Shown one piece after another: positions 24,641 through 35,731 of a stretch of DNA of 64,000 nt. The notes beneath the pieces were generated by a model. It did no database searches. It was not told the DNA's origin and was given only the letters and a program-made list of their open reading frames with translations. The position numbers and the translations under genes were made by a program. This stretch comes from Himantopus leucocephalus (taxonomy: Eukaryota > Chordata > Aves > Charadriiformes > Recurvirostridae). Where the stretch lies: assembly GCA_003993805.1 (NCBI GenBank), contig RSEF01000001.1:62666518-62730517 (forward strand), written 5' to 3'. Within the stretch, counting starts at the first letter, position 1. Each line of letters begins with the position of its first letter.

Positions 24641-26256
24641 TATTTTAACTTCCTAAACAAGCCGAGCTGCTAACTGCTAAGGAATGAGGTCTTTTCTTGG
24701 AAAAAAAGGACAGACAATCAGAGCAAGGAGTCATGGCTATTCATTGCATTTCCCGGGGCATGTGGACTGTGAATCTTCCATCGGAGCCAAATGAGCAAAG
24801 TCATCATCCCCCACTGCTGCTTTGGGGGCCCCTTTCTGTGCTGAGACCACCACAATCTGTTGGGAGCATCAGCTTCTGGGATGAGAAGCAGCATCACTCA
24901 CCCTGCTGCCATGGCACGATGGAGCTTTCCACCCAAAAGTATATTTTCACTGCAGTTTGCTGACCTCTCCCAGTTTGGAGCATGACTGTCCTAAAAACTG
25001 AAGGCCATTGCAAAGCTTGTATTACAAAATTAAGTGCTTTTCGGTTCCGATAACGTGATAATGGGGCAGTCAATTAACAAAAAAGCTCAAGCCCCTTCTA
25101 AACAAACCTGCACATTCAGTTCTCTAGGAGGAAGAGTAGAGGGCGTGACCCAACCATGCCAAGAGCTGATACAGATAATGCAGAGGTTATCGCTGAACTC
25201 CAAAGTTCCCTCCATATGCCCACTCTTGTGGCACGGTCATGCTGAAGCTGTTATTGCATGCATTGTATTGCTCGGGAAGGTGCTTGTGTCCTACTGCAGT
25301 GAGGGCAGTACTGGTGGGATGCTTTCTTCTCCTGTTTGCTGCTGAGTTATTGCTGCTGGAGATGAGTGGAGACGTTTAACTCGGCCACAACAAAGCTAAT
25401 ACCCAAGGATGCGAAAGAGCATGGCTGGAGTGGTCTGAAAACCCCTGAGAACTAACAGCACAGTGCATTTGGTAATGGCACATCCGTCTCTGCTCTGCAA
25501 ATTCTGTCCCACTGCGTCTCTTCCCTGAGATGAATGAGGCTCAGATGTGGGTGAAGAAAGAGCAGGGTAGCTTTGGGCGCTGAAGTGTGGGGGCATAGGT
25601 GTCATGCAGTGATGCCCCGCTAGAAGGCAATGGTGACTACCTAACACACTTCTGCTCCCTGCTTTGAGGTAGCAGGTCTTGGGGGTTCGAGGGAAGGAGG
25701 GGGAAGGCTTAGAGGAGGAGGAGGATGGTCTTTGGGGAGAGGGAGGAAGGAGTGGGTCTAAAATATCCAGCCCTTTGAGTCTCTAGGAGCCTGCTGCTGA
25801 TTGAGGGACAAGAGTGGAACAGGGCCAGGTCGTAGTAAATGTGAGATGTCCTAGCATCTGGTGGGCTTGCTTGCAAGCCCGAGGGCTACATCCATTGTCT
25901 CAAAGGCTACTCATGTCCTTGGAAGGGAGTGGGGGACAGGTCCTCTCAGCCCAGCTTGGCTACGGGCCAAGGAGAACAGTGTGGCAGCTCCCTGCCTATT
26001 GCATGTTCAGGGCTGGCCCTTGTTTCCCTTCTAAAGCCACAGTGTGATGCTTTCCCCTCCTGCCACATTAAGGAGTCTTGTCTTTTAGTTATCTCCTCTT
26101 TTAAATGAGGAATACTGTGCAAGGGGAAATGGGAAAAAGAAAAAAAGAACAAGAAGGAAGAGGGAGCTGGAGGAAGGCACGGGGGAAGAAGGGAGTATGT
26201 CTGCAAGAAAGAGGATGGAGCCAGCATGGCTCCTCAGCTAGTGGCTAAGAGCCCAG
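24641..26256. other. Intergenic between the ADAP-like and GPCR genes
   Basis: No gene recognised on either strand. There is a purine-rich stretch near 26120-26200. Confidence 0.5.
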
Positions 26257-26262
26257 TATAAA
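26257..26262 (+). promoter_or_regulatory. Candidate TATA box for the urotensin-receptor-like gene
   Basis: TATAAA about 550 bases before the chosen start codon. A donor-like GAG|GTGAGG near 26652 and a pyrimidine tract ending CCCAAAG just before ATG 26815 suggest a short 5' UTR intron. This is inference from position only. Confidence 0.3.
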
Positions 26263-26814
26263 CTGGGTCTGCATTCACACTGGTGTGTGAAGCTGTGAGT
26301 CAGACACATTCCTTTGTGCAGTAGGCAAGACAACTCTCCAGGGGCTGGTTCAGGGGGGCAGAGCCCACCCCTCCGGAGTCTATTTGAGCGGAGAGGACAC
26401 AGACCTGGGAGGAGAAATCCACTTGTCCACCGAGTCTACTGGTTTTCACGGGCCGAGTGAATTCTGGAAAAGCAACAAGCGAGGACCTGGTGAAGACCAA
26501 AGACATTTCCCCCTGGCTGGCAGAGGTTATTTTGCACCTATCAGTCTTGAAGGGGAGGGACGTGTCCTCTTCTCAGCCCTTTGGTGGTTAAGGAAAACTA
26601 CTGGATGGAGCTTGCAACCGACAAGATCAGCAAAATGGACTGGGCGGCTGGAGGTGAGGAATAGACATCTCTGAAGTACCCTGTGTCTGCTGAACTCTCG
26701 CCATTCTTCCCTCTCGTGTTAAGGCTAGACGTGTCCCATACAGTGAGGGGGAAAGGCAGAGGGAAGGAACAGGTCTCTGGCAGTCTGACTTGCTCTTGCT
26801 CGCCCTACCCAAAG

Positions 26815-27921
26815 ATGTCTTGTGATCCTTCCATCATGAGTGCAAGGTCTGGAGAGGAGCCCGAGGGTGGAAGCGTCTTGGAGGAAAGCAGTGGCGGGGG
26901 TGACAGCAGTAGTGTCCTGGGAGGTGACAGCCCAGTCACGGGGCCGTTGGGTGCAGTGTTGCTGGTCATGTGCCTCACTGGGATGATGGGGAACATCTAC
27001 ACGGTGGTGGTGGCCTCTGGCAGGGTGGCGGGCCGATCAGTGGGCTCCTTGGGCATCTATGTGATCAACCTTGCCCTGGCTGACCTCCTGTACCTCTCCA
27101 CCATCCCCTTCGTGGTCTGCACCTACTTCGCCCACGACTGGTTCTTCGGGGACGTGGGCTGCAGGCTTTTGCTCAGCCTGGACCTCCTCACCATGCACGC
27201 CAGCATCTTCCTCCTGACCGCCATGAGCCTGGAGAGGTACTGGGCGGTGGCTAGGCCACTGCGGGCCAGGCAGGCTGGCAACACTTACCGCAAGCTGGCC
27301 AGTGCCATCCTCTGGCTCCTCTCGCTCCTGCTTACGGCCCCCATGATGGTGATGACCCAGCTGCGGGAGGGGGGTGGCCCCCACAAGCGCATCTGCATCC
27401 CCACCTGGACGCCATCGGCCTTCCGGCTCTACCTGACAGTGCTCTTCGCCACCAGCGTCCTGGCACCCGGCGTGGTGCTGGGTGTTGTCTATGCCCGCCT
27501 GGCCCGGGTGTACCAGTCCTCTGCCTGGGGCCCGGGGCTGCCAGTGGCCGGCCGGGCCCCTGCCCGGCAGCTCTTTTCCAGGATCTCCGCCATCGTGGTG
27601 GCCTACTGGGCCTGCTTCCTCCCCTTCTGGGCCTGGCAGCTGGTCAGGCTGTACCAGGGTGAGGGGCTGGGTATCGGCCCCACCGCCCAGGCCTACCTCA
27701 ACTTCAGTGTCACCTGCCTGGCCTATGGCAACAGCTGTGTCAACCCTTTCCTCTACACCCTGCTCGCCAGCAGCTACCGCCGGCGCCCTGGCCACAGCAG
27801 GATGGGCATGGCCTGGCCCCCGGCACCCTCCCGGGAGGCCATGGCAAGTCCATTAGGAGGGCACGGCATCCCCCTGGCTTTTGGGGAGTTGTCAGGGTCT
27901 GTGGGGGAAAGCAAAGGGTGA
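26815..27921 (+). CDS. Urotensin-II-receptor-like G-protein-coupled receptor
   Basis: A class A peptide receptor of the somatostatin/urotensin branch, acting at the plasma membrane; the family couples mainly to Gq. The coding part is a single exon of 368 residues, like UTS2R. Seven membrane segments can be followed: TM1 near 46-68, TM2 with NLALADLLYL (85-94), and a TM3 region with FGDVGC (Cys116), LTMHASIF and ERY (140-142) in place of DRY. Cys194 of ECL2 (RICIPTW) should pair with Cys116. TM5 holds LFATSVLAPG, TM6 CFLPFW (no CWxP tryptophan) and TM7 GNSCVNPFLYTLL with NPxxY at 310-314. These blocks match UTS2R closely and galanin receptors poorly. The N-terminus has no N-glycosylation sequon. 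In-frame ATGs at 26683 and 26836 are alternatives; 26815 is preferred because an acceptor-like CAAAG precedes it. It may be one of the UTS2R paralogues lost from placental mammals. Confidence 0.9.
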   Translation: MSCDPSIMSARSGEEPEGGSVLEESSGGGDSSSVLGGDSPVTGPLGAVLLVMCLTGMMGNIYTVVVASGRVAGRSVGSLGIYVINLALADLLYLSTIPFVVCTYFAHDWFFGDVGCRLLLSLDLLTMHASIFLLTAMSLERYWAVARPLRARQAGNTYRKLASAILWLLSLLLTAPMMVMTQLREGGGPHKRICIPTWTPSAFRLYLTVLFATSVLAPGVVLGVVYARLARVYQSSAWGPGLPVAGRAPARQLFSRISAIVVAYWACFLPFWAWQLVRLYQGEGLGIGPTAQAYLNFSVTCLAYGNSCVNPFLYTLLASSYRRRPGHSRMGMAWPPAPSREAMASPLGGHGIPLAFGELSGSVGESKG

Positions 27922-27975
27922 GCAGCGCCCCACATTGGGAACATCTCCCAGCCTTTGGCTGGGGTCAAGTCGAGA

Positions 27976-27981
27976 AATAAA
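27976..27981 (+). terminator. Poly(A) signal AATAAA of the urotensin-receptor-like gene
   Basis: A canonical hexamer 55 bases after the stop codon, followed by a GT-rich stretch within about 60 bases. Confidence 0.7.
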
Positions 27982-30360
27982 AGTCTGTCACCTTCCATGC
28001 CGGCGTGCACTGTCTTCCATTGTCATTGTTGTGGTGTGTTCCCCTTCATGCCTTCCCGTTTGCAAGGCCACTCACCCTCCTCACCTGTGGGGAGGACGCT
28101 TGTCTCAGGGATCCTGACTCCCTCCTCAGGTCCTTCAGCCCTTGCATGCCAGCCGCCGCCTTGCGCAAGGCTGGGGAGTGGGTGGAAGGGAGCAGTCAGC
28201 CTTGATACATCTAAATTATACAGCTGGGGAACCCTCGCCACCCCTCACCTCGCTCGCAACGGGCTGAGCCATAACAAAGTCAGGACAACAGTGAGTCACA
28301 GATTTCATAGGACCAGTGAGTCACTTCAAGAAGCAGCCACGCTAGCAGGAGACCTGAATAAGGCTGATCCTCTTGTGGTAAAGCTCACACTCAGCTTTCT
28401 TCCCCCACCCTCCACAAAAAAATCTTTGAAGAGTCTTTCTAAAAAAAGACTCCTGTGTGCAGTTAAGAAACATTGCGAGATTGCTCTGAAGTACAGCTCG
28501 GGGAGGTCAGCACATTTGCTCAGCTTTCAAGATCAGCCCAGCAGAGGAAGCTGCAAGGAGAGAGCTCCACTACGTGTTTATCATCACAGCTCATGGAGGG
28601 GGCCCTCACCAGCACCACGTCCCTGCTGTGGCTGAGGAAATCCTTAAATTTCTGGCCTACCAAATGTACCCCAGTCCATGAGACTGTTATCATCACTGCA
28701 TAAACTGGGCCACGTCTCTCGCCTTGAGGCCATCTAGCCTAGCGCGGCTCACTTCCATACAGCTAAACTCTTCTCATCCCCAGAAGGATCACTCCATGAG
28801 AAGAGTTCCCCCAGCCATGCCTATGCACAGGGTGGCAATGTTAGATGTCGTGTTCACTATTATAGATGTAGCCCTAAAGAGCGGGATGTGATCATCCAGA
28901 GCAGACTGGCTTTGGGCAACACAGGACTTCAAGAGAGATCCAGCTGCAGAGCCTCATGTTATTGTACACCCTAATTGTTCCTGCTTCCCAGCCCAAAAGC
29001 CCATCTTGAGCCCTTGTCTCCAACTCATCTCTCTCTTCCTCCTTAGCACCCCAGTTCCTAACAGCCAAGCCTCCCTTTGCATGGCTATCTGAGATATAGG
29101 ACCTGGCAGAGCCCCATGAATTATTGGAGCAAAACCAGGAGGTGCTGCTGGCATAGGAGCAAGTTCCTGTGCACCAGCTGCTCTGCAGCTGCCTAACGGG
29201 AGAAATCAGCCCAGCCAGACCTGCAGAGAGTACTTGTAGGACACCAAATGGTTTGTGCTTTGTGTTGCTCATGGCCAAGCCTAGAAGTGAGGACCTAAAG
29301 ATTGGGTCCTCCCATCCCAAGCCTACCTGGTAACTGCTGTGTACTGTGGAAAGGGCAGCTCCCACCTTTCCTACGCCCACCAGGCACAGCCTGCCCAACA
29401 GCAGTAGTCATTGCTGCCGAAGTAGCATTAGACTTGAAAAGCCCCTGAGGCAGCTGCTGGCTGACACCTTGGTTAACAACCTATAGGCCAGTGAGAACTG
29501 TGCTGTAACATCAAACATGCCTCATCATCTTCAGTTTCCTCAGAGTCTAGCCTCAGATTAGACTGAGAAGTGCTCAGGCTCATTTGGGCCAATATGAGTA
29601 AAGGAGTAACAAAAGCATAATGGAGAAATCTTTAGCATCCCCTGTGGGCATTGGTACCTCTTCCAGCTCTAGATGCATGAGGTAGGGCACACAGGACAGA
29701 ATAAAGCTAGACCTCTCCAGGTTACTGCCTTTATGTATCACATGAGGTACGGCCCAACAGTATTTGTGCTTCTGCAGTTATTGCAAGAAAGGATTTGGAT
29801 GATGAGTCCACTGCATGTGCCACCACACCCATCAAGACATCTTTTTTTACTGCTGTCCCCACACAGCAGCAGGAGGCCCCAAGGAGACATCAGAGATCTA
29901 GACCAGCCCCTACAGAGGGGTGCAAGCCAAAGCTAGCACAACTGAGAAATTTCCCCTCACTCCATGCACCACTAGGTTTACCTAGCACAGCAACTCAAGG
30001 CTATCCGAGATCAGCCAGGGATGCTTAGATTTTTTTTTTTTTTTGCCACTGAGGCAGGGTAAGGTAGACCTCAAGAGTGGGTAACTTTGCCTAAGGGACT
30101 CTTCTACTTCCCCCGCAGTCACATCTAGCCCCAATGTTTCCTCCTCAGACTCTCCTTGGGCTTCTTACCTTCCACCTTCCCAGGCTTTTGACCTTCCTCT
30201 CCATCCATGACTAAGGGCCAAGGCTGGCACAATGCCACCCACATATGGTAATAAAGCACAGTTGGCTACCCTCCTCACCCCACCCCTCCAGTAAGGTGAC
30301 CAACCCATGTGGACTTGCAGTATGAAAGAGATTTTGAGACTAGGTAGACCAAAACTCTTA
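27982..30360. other. Intergenic between the GPCR and galectin genes
   Basis: The two genes converge across this gap. No coding region recognised. It contains two perfect TGAGTCA sites at 28292 and 28317. Confidence 0.5.
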
Positions 30361-30366
30361 TTTATT
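30361..30366 (-). terminator. LGALS1: Poly(A) signal AATAAA of LGALS1
   Basis: TTTATT on the plus strand, 44 bases beyond the galectin stop codon on the minus strand. This gives the short 3' UTR typical of LGALS1. Confidence 0.75.
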
Positions 30367-30409
30367 GATTGCTTTTTCTGTATCTTTGAGATGGATGTGT
30401 CAGAGGGAG

Positions 30410-33400
30410 TTATTCCCAGCTGATGGACTGGAGTGTGAAGTCCCCTTGTGTATCAAAGTAGTCAAAGACAGCAAGACCAAGCCGGTTTGGGAATGTGAAC
30501 TGGTGGCCCGGCAGGTGAACTGTCACATCATTTTGGTTGATGCCAAATGTGATCTGCAAGACAAATGGAAGAGTCAGAGAAAGTTTCTGCCAAGATACCC
30601 TCAAGCCTTTCACTTCCACAGCATTGCTGTGCCACCCTCCACTTTGCAGGGTGAACACGCTCAGCAGCATAACCTGCTCTTCAGCAGCAGGAGTGTTATT
30701 CTGGTCTCTCAAGAGATGCCTGCTCTCTGCTTGGTTCAATAGTGACATCCCTTTGAGCTAGATGGAGCTTGCATGTTTGATCCCCACCCTCCATCACTGC
30801 TCAGAGGCCTGGGTGGTGGCACTGGCCAAGCAGAAGGCAACCAGCTCCTGTACTGACAGCCCTGAGACAGCCCCTGCCATTGGGCGCACTGTGCCAAACA
30901 CCCTCCTGTCACTAGGGCACATACAGAGAGTGTATCCCAGGCCTCACCTCTGCTGTGCCCCCCTTCTGGAAAGGGAAGACAGTCTCCCTGTGCTCTGCAC
31001 CCCACTCTTCCACCTTCTTTGAGTTGCACACGATGGTGTTCACATCACCATGAGCATCAAAACGGGGGTTGAAGTGAAGCCCAAGGTGGGAAGCATCCTT
31101 CCCCAGATTCATCACAAAGCTGCAGAGAAAGACAACATCAGTACTGTTTTAATCAATACTATGGTAGCACATTGCTCATTACCATGAACATCTCTGGGTC
31201 TGTTGCTTCAAGTCCAGCTGAGAGTAACCAAAGAGAAACCCTTTCCTAAACTGCACAACTTCCCTAGAAGGATGGTGCTGTGTCAGTAAGGGGTACTCTC
31301 CTCTGCCGGGTTGATAGGCCCCACAGTGCCATCCCTGGGAGAGGCACCACTTAGTTTCCACAAAGCTTTTAACAAGAGAAAGGTTCAGTATTTACAGCCC
31401 TGCACAGGGAGTTATCCTGCACCCAAACCAGCCCCCAAGGAGTCAGTTGCTTTTCACAGTTAGCTGGTGCTGCATCCTGCTTGACAGCCACTGCCTTCTC
31501 CCCACCCTGCAGGCAGCTGAAATAATTACCATGTCATTAGCTATCCCAAAGCATCTGCAATGGCAGTGGGAGGAAGCAGCTTCCTAGCCCAGTGTCCACC
31601 TTGCCTTCAGGCCTCCTACCCAGGTGAGAAGGGAGGAGGCATATTATTTGGCAAGAGAAAGCCCAGGAGGTTTCACTCTGACACTATCAGACTTCAAAGG
31701 CACTGGGAAGAGCTGGGACATTTCCTGGAACACTGCTAGTGCTGGTACAGCAGCTACAGGCTCCACCTTACCCACCAAGGGGTCCCACCAGCCACAGACC
31801 TGCACAAGGGCTGGGCGCTGCTGCAGAGGCTTCCCTGGGGGCCCCAGCCACCCTGATCCCTGCACATTTAGGAGCACATTTCCACTTAAGCCCACCTGCC
31901 TGCTCACTACCTTCCCCCTTTCCTCCCCCACCAGCATCTGAGAGGCATCTCCAGTGGGTGAAAGCAAACTTCAACACCCTGAGACCCCCTGCTGCAACAT
32001 GCAGCCTTTCCATTTGCACCATCAGCTGGAGCTGTGGCTCAGAGCATCCATGGTACCGGAGCACCCATCACCTCCCAGCTGCCTGCACCATAATCTCCTC
32101 CTGCCCAGCAAACCAAGGCACTGTAACAGTGTCCCTACTCCCGGGCCACCTTCATGCAGGGGAGAGGATGTGGCTGTGGGGATGGTCTCAAACCAAATCT
32201 CAGTATAGACGCAGCTTCCATTTCCTTTACCCTGCACTAGAGAGGATGTGGTCACTGCCAGTGCATGCAACTGGAGCTTCACATCTGCTTTGTCTTAGCC
32301 CCTTGGCAGTAGAGTTTGGTCTGCAATGTGCATTAGGCAGTGACTCACTGGGAAGCACTGCTGGTGTTAACCCCTTCCAAAGCTGCTCCTCTCCTACCCA
32401 AGGGAGGGATTCCTTTTGTCCCCCACCAGCAGAAGACAACTCAGTGTGGTGCCTTGGTCATGCCTGGGCAGCACAGCTTACCTCTTGGCGCTTGGTGCGA
32501 TTTTCCCCTTGACAGTGAGGCGCTGGCCAGGCTTGAGACCCAAGTTGCTGCATACTGGTCCCTGCGGAATGTGGAGGCAGAGACATTAGCTCAGTACCTG
32601 CTGGCTCACTTGCTCTGACTTGGCAGCTCTCCCCGCTGCCTTGCGAGACAGTGTATTGCTTTGGACCACTGCAGAGACAGGGAAGCTCCCTTCCCCTGGG
32701 GCATTACACCAGGGACATCCCACAGAAGTTACCCCAGTCACACGGGACATGTGCCCAGTTTCCCAACCTTCCTCCTGCTGCTCTCATCAACATATCTGTA
32801 TTTCACAGCGGCAAAGTGTAAGTGCCTGCAAGCTCCCATCACACCCACCCTGTCCCAAACACACCCATGTGCCTTGTGGGTCTCACATCATCCCACACAA
32901 GCCTGGCTGTGCAGGGATGGAGCCTCCACTCCCTTTCCCTAGCTTGGATTTGAACTTCAAGCCTTGCCCAGGTCCAGGAGCTCAGACACTTTGCTCCCCA
33001 GCTCCCAAGGGCTTTGTTTTTTTGTAGGCTCAGCATTTGCAAGAACAGTCTCCTGTTTCATGTACACACCTTTCCCTACCTTCTCTCTAGGCGAAGAAAA
33101 AAATACCACGGTAAACCTACGTGTACTCATTTTCTACAACAACAGAAGCAAGACCCCAAGAATACTGAGAATCTTTCCCCCATTCCACTTTAATACATAA
33201 GGTTGCACATGGGACACTCTCTGATTAATCACCCTCAGCCCAATGAAAGATAAACTAATCAAAGTGCAGTCACTCTTCTGACACAAGCACCTCCCCAGCA
33301 GTCCTTAACACTCACAGAAGGACAACTCTGCATAGTATATCTCCTTACAAGAAAGGGAGAGAACTATTCAGTGACTCATGAAAACTCCAGCCAGGAAGCA

Positions 33401-33823
33401 AGCAGCAAGGCTGCCCAGAAGAGATGCTCAGAGAGCAATAAGCATTACCGCGGCTGCTTCTCTAGAGCAGAGCTGCTGTAAAACAGGTTACCCCAGCTTG
33501 GGAGCCAACCCAGCAAGGGCCCCCCACATACCTTCCCAAAGGGATCCTGCAGGAAAAAAAAAACCAAAAACAAAAACAAACCCTACTCCTGCCAGAACAA
33601 GAAATAGCAGTCACCCCTCTGTAATGGATGCAGCAGGGATCCTTCCCCTCCAGCAGCAGGCACCCAGCTCTAGCAGACCCTCTGACATAAGGGCTGATGA
33701 ACAAGTGGAGGAGGACAGTGCAAGTACCCTTACACCAAGCCAACGCACTCCCCACAGTCCCACTCCATCAAGCACTACCACCAGCAAAGCTGCCCCATCC
33801 CTTTCTCTACTCACGCAAGACAT
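30410..33823 (-). CDS. LGALS1: Galectin-1, avian C-14 type beta-galactoside-binding lectin
   Basis: A prototype galectin: secreted without a signal peptide, forms homodimers and binds N-acetyllactosamine on glycoproteins. Four exons: 33815-33823 (only Met-Ser-Cys), 32482-32561, 30948-31119 and 30410-30553. They give 134 residues and the classic galectin-1 exon layout. The carbohydrate-binding residues are all present: His45, Asn47 and Arg49 in HFNPRF, His53, Asn62, Trp69, Glu72 and Arg74. The C-terminus FPNRLGL...DFTLQSISWE is that of the chicken C-14 protein rather than C-16. No signal peptide is visible, as expected. The minus strand upstream carries a TATTTAAA box. PDXP lies upstream and NOL12 further downstream, as in the human order, but with the ADAP-like and GPCR genes in between. 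Confidence 0.94.
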
Positions 33824-33902
33824 GGTGCTGCTCTGCAGGCTAACGCTCCTCTCCAAGGTGCAACAGTCCCAGGCAAGTAGCTGAAGGGACCCCACCCTTG
33901 TC

Positions 33903-33910
33903 TTTAAATA
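33903..33910 (-). promoter_or_regulatory. LGALS1: TATA box of LGALS1
   Basis: TATTTAAA on the minus strand, 80 bases upstream of the ATG. A start site about 25-30 bases downstream would give a 5' UTR of roughly 50 bases, as in other galectin-1 genes. GC/CACC-type boxes lie just upstream around 33970. Confidence 0.65.
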
Positions 33911-35126
33911 GATGGAGACCTGAGTTGTCCCAGCCCTTCTCCACCTTATCCACCAATCAGACCAAGGAAAGGGTGGGAGGGGTTGGTTTTTGGAGGAGGG
34001 AGGGTCTATGAGGCAGAGCTGCCTCCTCCCACCCTCACCCAGGCTCCTCTCCAGGTTGCTAAACCCAACCCTTCCAAGCAGGCTGCTTGCAGCTCCAGGA
34101 GGAGATCCAGCTGTGTGTGGCCATGAAGCCAATGGAAAATAGTTTTACAATGAGTGTTTTACTATCCAAGGCTTTTATCCCACACAGAAAATGGTCAGAT
34201 GGATTGAGACTTGGCGGGAAGGGTCTGGGAGGAGGGCTGGGCTCTTCAGCTCTGGCTAAATCAGGAGCAGAAGAAATATCACTGAGCGCACACAGTACCT
34301 CAGAAACTATTTATGGTCCAGGTGAAACCACAGGAGCAGAGGACTGAAGCTGGATCCAGGGTCACCCAGCTGTACTATCAAACCTTGCTGTCCCCAGAGG
34401 CTGCCCAGCTGCTGACCCAGCCCTTACCATCCGCTCTTGTAGGTACAAAAACCAAAGGAGGGAAAATAGTCCTTATTCTGCAGAACCCCTAGATGCCCCC
34501 AAAATGATGCAGTTCGTCTTGGCTGTAGGGCACAGCAAGCCAGGAGGAATCTATCTTGGAGGGGTGGGGAGTAATTATCCAGGAAAGCTCATTTTCTGGC
34601 TCTTGCACCTACCCTGGACACACCTAGGGGATTGAGGAACAAGGGGATGGGGGCAAAATGCTCTATTGCAATAAGCCATAGGATCTGTACGTCTTTTATC
34701 TGCCTCCATGTTCTCTTTGTGGCAAGTATGATTCACTCTGGGTGAAAGGATTCATTTGGAAAAAGTTACACAATTACTACATGGCTCAACTGTAATTACA
34801 CTGAAAGAGGAGGGAAAGATTCAGGCAGTGGGCCAAGCTTGCGGCTTAAAGCTCTCCTTGTCTTGCATATTTGTCTCTAAATCACAAGACGCTCTGTGAT
34901 TTCCTTAAGAGGCCCAGAACTGAAACACACTGAAATACTTTCTTCTTCCCTTTCTATGAGGCCCATCAGTTCCCCCTCTGCTGAGGACGTGATAGTCCCC
35001 ATCCCTCTTACCCGGGTCAAGCACAACCCCAGAGGTCATCACTCTGAGGTGCTTCCAGTTGGTGCCATCAATGCCAGCAGAGGTAGCAGGGAGACCCTCC
35101 TGCCTGCTGGGGCTGGGGAAGGCGTG
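33911..35126. other. Intergenic, upstream of LGALS1
   Basis: Probably includes LGALS1 regulatory DNA. No gene or recognisable repeat seen before the LTR. Confidence 0.45.
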
Positions 35127-35131
35127 GACAG

Positions 35132-35726
35132 TGTCCTGGTTTCAGCTGGGATGGAGTTAATTTTCTTTCCTGTAGCTGCTGTGTTCTGGATTTGGTATGA
35201 AAGGAATGTTGATAACACATATTGATTTAGTCGTTGCTAAGTGATATTTACATTGATCAAGGACTTTTTCAGCTTTCCATAGAAGCTGAGAGAGACCATA
35301 GACAGGACAAGCAGGCCAAAAGGAATATTCCATACCATAGACGTCATGCTGAGTACATAAATGGGGGTTGGCCAGGGGACAGGGATCCGCGATCACTGCT
35401 TGGGACAGCCTGGGCAACTGATCCTTGGATGGTGAGAGTGACTTGTGTTGCATTACTTTATTTTGTGTATTCTTTTACCATTATTCTTATTCTTATTCTT
35501 ATTCTTGTTCTTGTTCTTGTTCTTGTTCTTGTTCTTGTTCTTGTTCTTATTCTTATTCCTTTCCTTTTCCATAAGTGTTCTATTAAACTGTCTTTATCTC
35601 AACCCACGAGGTTTTTTTCCCTTTCCCCCTCCTTTTCTCCTTCTTTTCCCTACCCTTCTGGGGGAAGAGGGGGAGGGAGCGAACAGCTGCGTGGTCCTAG
35701 ATGCTGGCTGGGGTTAAACCATGACA
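35132..35726 (+). mobile_element. Solo LTR of an avian endogenous retrovirus (copy 1)
   Basis: A 595-bp element beginning TGTCCTGGTTTCAGCT and ending AAACCATGACA, so TG...CA termini. It is flanked by a perfect 5-bp target duplication GACAG (35127-35131 and 35727-35731). It holds a degraded TATA-like TACATAAA at 35354 and an ATTAAA poly(A) signal at 35582. No internal retroviral sequence adjoins it, so it is a solo LTR left by recombination. It matches the copy at 54076 along most of its length. The 5-bp duplication suits an ERVL-like group, but the family was not confirmed. Confidence 0.9.
35478..35560 (+). repeat. Hexamer array (TTATTC/TTGTTC)n inside LTR copy 1
   Basis: About 80 bases of tandem TTCTTA and TTCTTG hexamers. 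The sister LTR has only a short TTATTATTATAA stretch here, so the array grew after or during the spread of this copy. It accounts for nearly all of the 68-bp length difference. Confidence 0.85.
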
Positions 35727-35731
35727 GACAG

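Noticed and set aside
26815..27921. Galanin receptor 3 (GALR3), a neighbour of this locus in human
   Set aside because: Conserved blocks (LTMHASIF, LFATS, GNSCVNPFLYTLL) are those of urotensin II receptors; galanin receptor signatures are missing.
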